From assembly GCA_021324015.1 (NCBI GenBank), contig JAJPJX010000141.1, positions 1 through 64,000 of the forward strand: 64,000 bases of DNA, in the 5' to 3' direction. Within the stretch, counting starts at the first letter, position 1; the number at the start of each line of letters is the position of its first letter. A program made the position numbers and the translations under genes. Source of the stretch: Solibacteraceae bacterium. Lineage in GTDB: Bacteria; Acidobacteriota; Terriglobia; Bryobacterales; Bryobacteraceae. Below the pieces are notes generated by a model. The model was not told where the DNA came from. It made no database searches and worked only from the letters and a program-made list of their open reading frames with translations. This document shows, in pieces, positions 45,148 to 52,091 of this stretch.

Positions 45148-45560
45148 GAGTTGGGCCAGAAGATATCGTAGCAGGGTGAAAAGACACGTAGGCTGAGCGG
45201 AGGGGAGACGGACTCGATCTTTGGCGCGCCGGTGCGCCTGGAGCGCTGGAGGGCCGGGGCTTCGAGGGAAGCGCCCGGCCTCTGATGGGAAAGAACTTAC
45301 TGTTTTATTTGGCTGCTTGCGGGATCGATCCCTGCCCGCCCTCCTTATGGAGAGCGGGCGCAGTTACGCCTGCGACGTTAGAAAACTCGGGTGGGCCCAC
45401 CAGCTACTGCGTTTTTCCGTGGTTGCTGCGGCGGCGAGCAACTCTTTTCGATTTCAGGGTAGCCGGCAGGCGGGCGGCGGGAGCCGGAAATGGGCGGCAA
45501 GTGCTTGCAGGAGCGGGCCAAAAAAATTTTCGCCGGCGGTGACCGTTATAATAGCCGCAA
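45148..45560. other. 413-nt spacer with strong dyad symmetries
   Basis: No gene is recognised between dinB (minus) and hemD (plus). Hairpin 1 (45249-45282) pairs 14 bp with two single bulges and a GAGG loop. Hairpin 2 (45334-45359) pairs GCCCGC with GCGGGC and CTCC with GGAG around TTAT. Perfect 12-bp palindromes GGGATCGATCCC (45321-45332) and GGTGGGCCCACC (45390-45401) are also present. It may be a structured RNA, a protein-binding array or a degenerate repeat. Confidence 0.4.
45547..45552 (+). promoter_or_regulatory. -10 box of hemD
   Basis: Consensus TATAAT, 8 nt before ATG 45561, with no ribosome binding site between. A TTG at -35 distance is not evident. Confidence 0.5.
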
Positions 45561-46379
45561 ATGTCACTGGCAGGGATGCGCGTGCTCACGCTGGAGAGCC
45601 GGCGCGCCTCCGAGATGGCGCAACTCATTCGGAATCAACAGGGAGAGCCGGTCGTGGCGCCTTCCATGCGGGAGGCTCCGCTGGAGCAGAACGCGGAAGC
45701 ATTCACCTTCGCCGAGCGGCTGTTCGCCGGCGAGTTCGACATGATGATCCTGCTGACGGGCGTGGGCACACGGCTGCTGGACCAGGCGCTGGCGGCGCGG
45801 TATCCCGCAGGGCGGCTGGCGGAGGCGCTGCGCAACCTGACGGTGGTGGCGCGCGGGCCGAAACCGGCCGGGGTGCTGCGGGAGATGCAGGTGCCCATCG
45901 CGATTCTGGTACCCGAGCCGAATACCTGGCGGGAAGTACTGGCGGCGACCGACGGACGGCCGGAGAGGCGCATTGGAGTGCAGGAGTACGGAAGGTCCAA
46001 TCCCGAACTGCTCGACGGCCTGCGGGCGCGGGGCGCGGAGGTGACGCCGGTGCGGGTCTACCAGTGGGCCCTGCCGGAGGACACCCGGCCGCTGCGTGCG
46101 GCGGCGGAGAAACTGGCGGCGGGCGAGATCGACGTGGCCCTGTTCACCACCTCGGCGCAGATCGATCATCTGATGCGGGTAGCCAAGGAGGCGGGGCTGG
46201 AAGATTTCGTCGTGGAGGGACTGCGGCGGACGGTGGTGGCCTCCATCGGTCCGACTACCACGGAGGCGCTCCACGAGTACGGCATCCAGGTGGATCTGGA
46301 GCCCAGCCATCCCAAGATGGGGTTCCTGGTGCAGGAGACGGCCCAGCGGGCCGGAGAGCTGATGAAGGAGAAACCATGA
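45561..46379 (+). CDS. hemD: Uroporphyrinogen-III synthase
   Basis: 272 residues with the two-lobed HemD fold. Motifs include 'RVLTLESRRASEMAQLI', 'DMMILLTGVGTRLLDQAL', 'LFTTSAQIDHLMRVA' and 'VASIGPTTTEALHEYGIQVDLEPSHPKMGFLV'. It cyclises hydroxymethylbilane into uroporphyrinogen III for heme and siroheme. Lone in this window; other heme genes are elsewhere. ATG 45561 follows a TATAAT by 8 nt; M6 (45576) is a possible alternative start. The ATP synthase genes start 67 nt downstream. Confidence 0.9.
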   Translation: MSLAGMRVLTLESRRASEMAQLIRNQQGEPVVAPSMREAPLEQNAEAFTFAERLFAGEFDMMILLTGVGTRLLDQALAARYPAGRLAEALRNLTVVARGPKPAGVLREMQVPIAILVPEPNTWREVLAATDGRPERRIGVQEYGRSNPELLDGLRARGAEVTPVRVYQWALPEDTRPLRAAAEKLAAGEIDVALFTTSAQIDHLMRVAKEAGLEDFVVEGLRRTVVASIGPTTTEALHEYGIQVDLEPSHPKMGFLVQETAQRAGELMKEKP

Positions 46380-46412
46380 AGAGCCGCCGTGCAGCGGCGG
46401 CCAGGCGGGGCA

Positions 46413-46418
46413 TACACT
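46413..46418 (+). promoter_or_regulatory. Possible -10 box of the ATP synthase F0 genes
   Basis: TACACT, 28 nt before the ATG at 46447, with GAGGG near 46431 as a ribosome binding site. The -35 is not clear. Confidence 0.3.
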
Positions 46419-46446
46419 GAAAACGGGGTGAGGGCGGCCAGGCAAA

Positions 46447-46665
46447 ATGCCCAAGAAATCCTTCTCGGTGATGGTGGGCGAATACACGTCGCTCGCCTTT
46501 CTGCTGCCGACGGCCACGTTTGTGGGCTACGTGATCGGGTATTTGCTGGACAAGGCGTTCGGCACGCACTTTCTGTACATCGTGTTCCTGCTGCTGGGAA
46601 TCGCCTCGGGCTTCGTGCAACTGGTGCGGCAGTTGCAGCGGGACACCCGCAACAATGGATCGTGA
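46447..46665 (+). CDS. atpZ: AtpZ/AtpI-family small membrane protein
   Basis: 72 residues with two hydrophobic segments (about 15-32 and 40-58): 'FLLPTATFVGYVIGYLLDKAF' and 'YIVFLLLGIASGFVQLVRQL'. This is the AtpZ type that usually opens ATP synthase operons and is thought to help assemble the c ring or to carry Mg2+. It overlaps the next gene by 11 nt. Confidence 0.85.
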   Translation: MPKKSFSVMVGEYTSLAFLLPTATFVGYVIGYLLDKAFGTHFLYIVFLLLGIASGFVQLVRQLQRDTRNNGS

Positions 46666-47047
46666 CGAGCGGTTTTTCGAGCGGGCGCTGGGACGGATCG
46701 CGCTTTGGATGGCGCTGGCAGCCGCGGCCGGCGGGGCGGCGGGCTGGGCCGTGGCCGGGTGGCGGTGGGGCGCCGGATTTCTGCTGGGGGCGGCGGCCTC
46801 GGCGCTGAATTTCCGCTGGCTGAAACAACTGGTGGAGGCGCTAGGCGAGGGTGCAGGATCGCGGCCGCGTCCCAAAGCCCGGGTGGCCATCTTTCTGGGC
46901 CTGCGCTACGGCCTGCTCGCCCTGGCAACTTATGTTATATTCATTACTTCCGCGCTCAGTGTGCCGGCGGTGCTGGCCGGTCTGTTCGTGGCGGTAGCCG
47001 CCGTCATCGTGGAAATCCTTTTCGAACTGATGTATGCACGAAACTGA
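46655..47047 (+). CDS. atpI: ATP synthase subunit I (AtpI-like)
   Basis: 130 residues with four predicted membrane helices; 'RIALWMALAAAAGGAAGWAVAG' and 'LLALATYVIFITSAL' are the clearest. Family PF03899-like. AtpI acts as an assembly chaperone for the c ring. It overlaps atpZ by 11 nt and atpB by 14 nt. Recognition rests on position and hydropathy as much as on sequence. Confidence 0.75.
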   Translation: MDRDERFFERALGRIALWMALAAAAGGAAGWAVAGWRWGAGFLLGAAASALNFRWLKQLVEALGEGAGSRPRPKARVAIFLGLRYGLLALATYVIFITSALSVPAVLAGLFVAVAAVIVEILFELMYARN

Positions 47048-47765
47048 ACTGTGGATCACCAAACTGTTTAACGATCACCTGGCCGGGCTGGGGAACGCGT
47101 TTCTGGGGCTGGTGGGGATGCCCGGAGAGCACCGGCCGTGGACCAACTACATCACCATGCAGATCGTGGTCTTCCTGCTGATGGTGATCCTGTTTGCGAT
47201 TCTGCGGCCGCGCCTTTCGGTGGACCGGCCGGGGAAGCTCCAGCACATTTTCGAACTGGTGCACGAGTTTCTGCATAGCGAATCGGAAGACCAGGTGGGG
47301 CACGACGCGCCCAAGTACCTGGCCTTTTTCGGAACGATTTTCCTTTTTGTTCTGTTCGCCAACCTGATCGGGATCGTGCCGGGGTTCGAGTCACCGACCA
47401 TGTCGCCTTCGGTGCCGCTGGGCTGCGCGATGGCAACGTTCGTGTATTACAACCTGATGGGTCTGCAGGCGCAGGGCGTGGGGAAGTACCTGGCGCATTT
47501 CGCCGGGCCGATGCCGCTGCTGGCGCCGCTGATGGTGCCCATCGAGCTGATCAGCCACATGGCGCGTCCGCTTTCGCTGACCATCCGTCTATTCGCCAAC
47601 ATGTACGCCGGCGAGCAGGTGACCATGGTATTCCTGCGGCTGACGTTTTTCCTGATCCCGGCCCTGTTCATGGCGCTGCACGTCTTCGTATCGCTGTTGC
47701 AGGCCTACATTTTCGCGCTGCTGACCATGATGTACGTGGCCGGCGCGGTCGCCCACGAGCATTGA
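47034..47765 (+). CDS. atpB: ATP synthase F0 subunit a
   Basis: 243 residues. The essential arginine lies in 'SLTIRLFANMYAGEQV', and 'GLGNAFLGL', 'LFANLIGIVPGFESPT' and 'VSLLQAYIFALLTMMYV' are typical subunit a helices. It forms the proton (or Na+) half channels against the c ring. It overlaps atpI by 14 nt. Confidence 0.95.
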   Translation: MHETELWITKLFNDHLAGLGNAFLGLVGMPGEHRPWTNYITMQIVVFLLMVILFAILRPRLSVDRPGKLQHIFELVHEFLHSESEDQVGHDAPKYLAFFGTIFLFVLFANLIGIVPGFESPTMSPSVPLGCAMATFVYYNLMGLQAQGVGKYLAHFAGPMPLLAPLMVPIELISHMARPLSLTIRLFANMYAGEQVTMVFLRLTFFLIPALFMALHVFVSLLQAYIFALLTMMYVAGAVAHEH

Positions 47766-47783
47766 TTCATAGCGGCTTTATGC

Positions 47784-47796
47784 CACACGCAGTGTG
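47784..47796 (+). other. Hairpin in the atpB-atpE spacer
   Basis: CACAC / GTGTG around a 3-nt loop in the 97-nt spacer before atpE. Subunit c needs more copies than its neighbours, and spacers before atpE often carry translation-boosting structure. Whether this one does is inference. Confidence 0.3.
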
Positions 47797-47862
47797 AGCC
47801 CGGCTGCAAGAGGATGACGGGCACCACCTCCTGCGGGTGATTTCATGGCAAGGAGAAGCAGG

Positions 47863-48153
47863 ATGAGAACGAAGTGGATGTTGCTGGCGCTGGCGCTGTT
47901 GTTCGCCAGCCCGATTTTTGCGCAGACGCCCGGCGCGACGAACTGGGTGGCGATCACCTCGGGTTTCTCGATGGCGATTGCTTCGGCGGTTTGCGGCCTG
48001 GCGCAGGCGAAGGCGGTGGCGGCTTCGGCGGAAGCCATGGCCCGAAACCCGGGAGCCTCGGCGGCGATCCGGTTTGCGCTGCTGCTGGGCCTGGTGCTGA
48101 TCGAGTCGCTGGCGCTGTACACGCTGGTTATTATTTTCGTGAAGGTCAGTTAG
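47863..48153 (+). CDS. atpE: ATP synthase F0 subunit c with signal peptide
   Basis: 96 residues from ATG 47863, which has AGGAG 9-13 nt upstream; the frame opens at 47845. A cleavable leader ('MLLALALLFASPIFA') precedes the two-helix hairpin. The polar loop is 'ARNP' (60-63) and the ion-binding Glu81 sits in 'LGLVLIESLALYTLV'. Gln48, Glu81, Ser82 and Tyr86 align with the Na+ ligands Gln32, Glu65, Ser66 and Tyr70 of Ilyobacter tartaricus; Thr67 is Leu here. No F1 genes follow; the next genes are on the minus strand. Confidence 0.93.
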   Translation: MRTKWMLLALALLFASPIFAQTPGATNWVAITSGFSMAIASAVCGLAQAKAVAASAEAMARNPGASAAIRFALLLGLVLIESLALYTLVIIFVKVS

Positions 48154-48231
48154 GGAAGAACCGATTCCTCACGGTCGCGGCTCGGGTACATTCGATTGGA
48201 CCGGGCCGCACACGTCAAGCAGGCGGTACTG

Positions 48232-48597
48232 CTACCCGCGCACTCGGAAATCCGAGAGGGTGGGCAGGTAGCAGATCCGGTCCACCCATTCGCCTGCTTC
48301 GGTCAGTTCCCAGATGAGCACCAACTGTTCGATGGCATCGGCGAGGGGCCAAGTCTGCGGCACCAGCAACACGCCCGGGCTGTGGCTAGTGCGCCGATAC
48401 TGGGCGAAGGCCGCAGGCATGCTGCTGACATCATGGGACACCAGGATTCGGCTTTCTTGGGCGGCCAAATGGAGAACAGTCAAATCGTCAACCGCGTCCA
48501 TTGGCTGAGATCGAAAGTCCACGGTCGCTCGCCGGCGGACCACGCCGTGAACGATTGCACGATCCAGATCGTTGTCGGCCTGGAACTTGACCTTCAC
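48232..48597 (-). CDS. DUF5615 PIN-like toxin candidate
   Basis: 121 residues, GTG start. The fold is PIN-like: 'FQADNDLDRAIVHGVVRR' at the N-terminus, 'DDLTVLHLAAQESRILVSHDVSSMP' in the middle, with aspartates (8, 37 or 38 and 56) as candidate metal ligands. DUF5615 proteins are usually encoded beside a DUF433 protein and are thought to be toxins of a nuclease type. It follows the DUF433 gene by 17 nt. Confidence 0.78.
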   Translation of the reverse strand: MKVKFQADNDLDRAIVHGVVRRRATVDFRSQPMDAVDDLTVLHLAAQESRILVSHDVSSMPAAFAQYRRTSHSPGVLLVPQTWPLADAIEQLVLIWELTEAGEWVDRICYLPTLSDFRVRG

Positions 48598-48614
48598 TGG
48601 ATATCGGCCTGACG

Positions 48615-48911
48615 CTACGTGCGTGTCCGTTCGAGGCGCTGGGCCAGACCCGGCGGCAGCGGATCAGCGGTCTTTCGGAAATCCTGCCACTTCTGCTCCT
48701 GTCCCTTCAGGTATTCGTCAAGCGTGGCTTGATTCGCCAGGTAGTAGGTGATGGCTCCGTAGACGCTCTCGAGGGAGGCCAAGGATGGAAAATTCCGGAG
48801 AATGGTCTCCGGTGAAGCCCCTTGCCGGAAGTGGAAGATGACCGAGGCAAGCGACACTCGGGTGCCGGCCACGTACAGGCCTCCGGAACGTTCCTCGATG
48901 TATTCTTTCAC
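48615..48911 (-). CDS. DUF433 antitoxin-like protein
   Basis: 98 residues, GTG start. The DUF433 core is 'GLYVAGTRVSLASVIFHFRQGASPETILRNFPSLASLESVYGAITYYLANQ', a winged-helix-like DNA-binding region. The C-terminal tail is charged and could block the partner PIN-like protein. TATAAT lies 20 nt before its start. The pair lies between the F0 operon and the M20 peptidase operon and is typical of mobile accessory cassettes. Confidence 0.85.
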   Translation of the reverse strand: MKEYIEERSGGLYVAGTRVSLASVIFHFRQGASPETILRNFPSLASLESVYGAITYYLANQATLDEYLKGQEQKWQDFRKTADPLPPGLAQRLERTRT

Positions 48912-48931
48912 GGCTGTCAGTCCCTGGACTT

Positions 48932-48937
48932 ATTATA
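48932..48937 (-). promoter_or_regulatory. -10 box of the DUF433/DUF5615 pair
   Basis: TATAAT on the minus strand, 20 nt before the GTG at 48911. No strong -35. Confidence 0.35.
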
Positions 48938-48982
48938 GCCGCGCTCTTTATTCCGGTCGGCGGGAAGGGTAAACTCCTCCTC

Positions 48983-50149
48983 ATGCATCCAGTGCTGCGG
49001 CACATCGACCCGCAAGTGATTGCGCGAGACACGCTGGAGTTTGTGCGCGTGCGGAGCGAGACGGGCGACGAAGGCGCCGGCAGCTTTTTTCTGGCCAAGC
49101 TGCTGGAGCGGGAGGGGTTCGAAGTCCGGATGGAGGATGCCGCTCCGGGGCGGCCGAACGTGTATGCTCGCGTGGCGGGACGGGGCGGCGGGCGGGCGCT
49201 GCTGCTCAACGGCCACACGGACACGATCCCTGTGGGGCACTGCGACGCCCCGGAGCAGGAGGGCGGCTGGGTGATCGGCCGGGGCGCGGAGGACATGAAA
49301 GGCGGGCTGGTGGCCATGGTGCACGCCGCGGCCGCATTGCACCGCGCCGGGGTGCGCCTGGCGGGCGATTTGTGGCTCACCGGGGTGGTGGGGCACGAGA
49401 CGCCGGCAGGCAAAAAGGAAGGCACGCGGCGGCTGTGCGAGCTGCTGCGGCGCGAAGAGATCCGCGCGGACGCCATCGTGATCGCGGAGGGGCCGCAGGC
49501 CATCTGGTCCGCCAGCCTGGGCTCAGCCATCTTCACGGTGGAGATTCGCAGCCCGCGGGGAGCCATCCACACGATCAAGGTGCCGTACGCGGAAAATCCG
49601 GCGCGGTGGGTGGGGCGGCTGCTGGCGGAATTCGAGCGTCTGGAGGGCGAGTTCGCGGCGGCGCCTCCGCATCCGCTGTGCGGGCGGGAGCAGTTGAACG
49701 TGGGGATCGTGGCGGCGGGCGACTATCCCAACCGGCTGCCGACTCCGGCGGCGGTCACCGGCACGTGGCGCTGGCGGCCGGGGAAGACGCACGCCGCGGT
49801 GCGCGCGCAATTGGAGGAGATCTGCGGGCGGCTGGGGGCGGAATCGGGGCTGAGCTTCGAGGCGCTCTGGCAGGCGCAGCGGGAGCCCTTCGAGACGCCA
49901 CGGGAGCACGCGGTGGTGCGGGCGCTGGAGCGCGCGGGGCAGACCGTGGCGGGGCGGACGCCGGAGGTGATCGGCATGGCGCTGGTGGGCGACGGGAACC
50001 TGTTCGTCCACGACGGCGGCGTGCCGTCTGTGTACTATGGCCCGGCGCACGAGACGGCGCATTCGGACCACGAGCGGGTGTCAGTCGAGCGGCTGGCCGA
50101 GTGCGCGGGCGTCTACGCCCTGGCAGCCATGGAATTCTGCGGCGTCTGA
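48983..50149 (+). CDS. M20 family metallopeptidase (ArgE/DapE-type)
   Basis: 388 residues. Zinc and catalytic residues: 'LLNGHTDTIPVG' (His and Asp), 'GAEDMKGG' (bridging Asp), 'VVGHE' (Glu) and 'AEGP' (Glu). A dimerisation domain follows, and 'YYGPAHETAHSDHERVSVE' gives the last histidine. Members deacylate amino acids or cleave dipeptides; the substrate here is unknown. It starts an operon with the PPC, DUF1549 and DUF1501 genes and is divergent from the DUF433 pair. Confidence 0.92.
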   Translation: MHPVLRHIDPQVIARDTLEFVRVRSETGDEGAGSFFLAKLLEREGFEVRMEDAAPGRPNVYARVAGRGGGRALLLNGHTDTIPVGHCDAPEQEGGWVIGRGAEDMKGGLVAMVHAAAALHRAGVRLAGDLWLTGVVGHETPAGKKEGTRRLCELLRREEIRADAIVIAEGPQAIWSASLGSAIFTVEIRSPRGAIHTIKVPYAENPARWVGRLLAEFERLEGEFAAAPPHPLCGREQLNVGIVAAGDYPNRLPTPAAVTGTWRWRPGKTHAAVRAQLEEICGRLGAESGLSFEALWQAQREPFETPREHAVVRALERAGQTVAGRTPEVIGMALVGDGNLFVHDGGVPSVYYGPAHETAHSDHERVSVERLAECAGVYALAAMEFCGV

Positions 50150-50165
50150 TACACTGGCTGCACCG

Positions 50166-52085
50166 GTGAGGTTTTTCGTCTTCGTTCTGGGTACGGCGGC
50201 GCTGTGGGCTGGGGAGGTTCAGCCGCGGCTGCCCGCATTGGCTTCAGTGTTCCCGCAGGGGTGCCAGCCGGGACGCACGGTGCAGGTGGAAGTGCTGGGC
50301 GAATACCTGGACCGTGCGCAAGACGTGATTTTTCTGGACCGGGAGATCCACGGGAAGGTGCTGGAGGGCAGCTACACCCGCATGCGCCTGGAACTCACGG
50401 CGGCTCCGGAAGCGCGGCTGGGGCCGCATTATTTCCGGATCGTCTCGCCGCGCGGGGCTTCCAACCTCCTGCTGTTCCGCATCGGCGATCAGCCGCACGT
50501 CGAGGAACGGGAACCGAATTCCACGTTCGAGCAGGCGCAGGCGGTCGCGCTTCCGGCGACCATCGACGGACGTTTGAACGTGGACGGAGACTTTGACTTC
50601 TTCCGGTTTCACGCGGAGCAAGGGCAGAGCTGGATTTTCGATCTGCGGGCGGCGCGGAACGGGGACGGGCTGGACGCGGCGCTGATCCTGCTGGACGCGG
50701 ACCAGAAAGAGCTGGCGCACAGCGAGGACGTCTTCATCTGGGACCCGTTCTTCCAGTACACCTTCGGGAAATCCGGCGATTACGTGGCCGCGGTGCAGCC
50801 CACGCACGCGAGCAACGATCCGACCTTCGCGTATCAACTGGACATACGGCAGTCGCCGCACCTGGAGACGATTTCGCCCATCGCGCTGCGGCCGGGCGCG
50901 ACGACGGAGGCGACGCTGTGGGGCGCGGGCCTGCGCGGGGAGGGCGCGCGGCTGTGGTTCGACGCGCCGGACTTCTCGGGGGAGGTGCTGGAACTCGCGG
51001 GCGCTTCGGCGCGGGTGAAGATCCGATGCCCCAAGGGGGCGAGCGAGGGACCGCATCAACTGGCCATCCGCACCGGGCAGGGGCAATCGAACTATGCGAC
51101 CTTCCTGGTGGACGCCACGCCGGCGTATGCCGGAAGCGGACCGGTTACGCCGCCGGTTTCGATCATCAGCACGGCGCGGTACCGGCAACCGGAGCGCTTC
51201 TGGTTCGAGGCGCGCGAGAAACAGACACTGGTCTTCGAAGTGCGGGCGCACCGGTACGGCTCGCCGGTGGACTCCATCCTGCGAATCGTCGACGCGGACG
51301 GCAAGGAGATCGCGGTGAACGACGACGCCAATTTCCCGGGCGTGGAGTTCAATAAAGACTCCTACCTGATGCACACCTTCGCCAAGGCGGGCCGCTACCA
51401 GGTGGAAATGCGGAACCTGTGGAAGACGACCGGGGAGGACTTTCCGTACGAACTGGTGGTGCGGCCGCCGAAGCCGGACTTCGAGCTGATGCTGGGCGCG
51501 GACAACCCGCACGGGAAGCTCAAGGTCACCGCCGAGCGCAAGGAGGGCTGCGAGGGGCCGATCGCGTTCGAGGTGCGGGGTCTGGAGGCGCCGCTCCGGG
51601 GAGAGATTCCGGCGGGGAAAAACGACGCGGAAGTGAGCCTGCCGGCTGGAGCGCGAGGCGAGATCGAGGTCGTGGCGGGCCGTAAGGTGGCCTGGCGCAG
51701 AGTGCGGATTGCGAGCGGCGGGGGCGAAGGCGCGACGTTCGCCACGGTGCGGGAGGCCACCGCGGCGCCGGCGGAACAGCCGATGTTTGCGCTGGAGGCG
51801 CAGGCGACCACGGTGAACGTCGTGCGCGGCGGCGCGGCCGAGTTCGGGGTGACGGTCCGGCGGGCGGCGGGCTTCGACGAACCGATCCGCTTCGCCTTCG
51901 AGAACCTGCCGGCGGGAGTGACGGCGGCCGAGGCCGTGGCCCTGCCCGGATCGGAAAGTGTTAAAATTCGTCTCCAGGCAGCCAAAGACGCGCGGCCGGG
52001 CAGATATTCGCGCCTGGCGGTACTGGGGCGCGCGCAGAGCGGCCGCGTAGAAGAAGCCCCCAAGATTTCGGTAGTCATCGACTGA
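50166..52085 (+). CDS. Secreted protein with pre-peptidase C-terminal (PPC) domains
   Basis: About 639 residues, GTG start 16 nt after the M20 gene, with a leader ('FFVFVLGTAALWAGEV'). Two PPC-like beta domains are visible: 'EEREPNSTFEQAQAVALPATIDGRLNVDGDFDFFRFHAEQGQSWIF' near 115-160 and 'QPERFWFEAREKQTLVFEVRAH' near 345-370. The C-terminal part is Ig-like. The frame is open further upstream, but that is antisense-like sequence. In planctomycetes and Acidobacteria such a protein commonly precedes the DUF1549/DUF1501 pair, as it does here. Confidence 0.8.
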   Translation: MRFFVFVLGTAALWAGEVQPRLPALASVFPQGCQPGRTVQVEVLGEYLDRAQDVIFLDREIHGKVLEGSYTRMRLELTAAPEARLGPHYFRIVSPRGASNLLLFRIGDQPHVEEREPNSTFEQAQAVALPATIDGRLNVDGDFDFFRFHAEQGQSWIFDLRAARNGDGLDAALILLDADQKELAHSEDVFIWDPFFQYTFGKSGDYVAAVQPTHASNDPTFAYQLDIRQSPHLETISPIALRPGATTEATLWGAGLRGEGARLWFDAPDFSGEVLELAGASARVKIRCPKGASEGPHQLAIRTGQGQSNYATFLVDATPAYAGSGPVTPPVSIISTARYRQPERFWFEAREKQTLVFEVRAHRYGSPVDSILRIVDADGKEIAVNDDANFPGVEFNKDSYLMHTFAKAGRYQVEMRNLWKTTGEDFPYELVVRPPKPDFELMLGADNPHGKLKVTAERKEGCEGPIAFEVRGLEAPLRGEIPAGKNDAEVSLPAGARGEIEVVAGRKVAWRRVRIASGGGEGATFATVREATAAPAEQPMFALEAQATTVNVVRGGAAEFGVTVRRAAGFDEPIRFAFENLPAGVTAAEAVALPGSESVKIRLQAAKDARPGRYSRLAVLGRAQSGRVEEAPKISVVID

Positions 52086-52091
52086 GCTCAA

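Noticed and set aside
45148-45560. Riboswitch upstream of hemD
   Set aside because: I see no B12-box or other known riboswitch core, and the TATAAT 8 nt before the ATG would leave the dyads outside the transcript.
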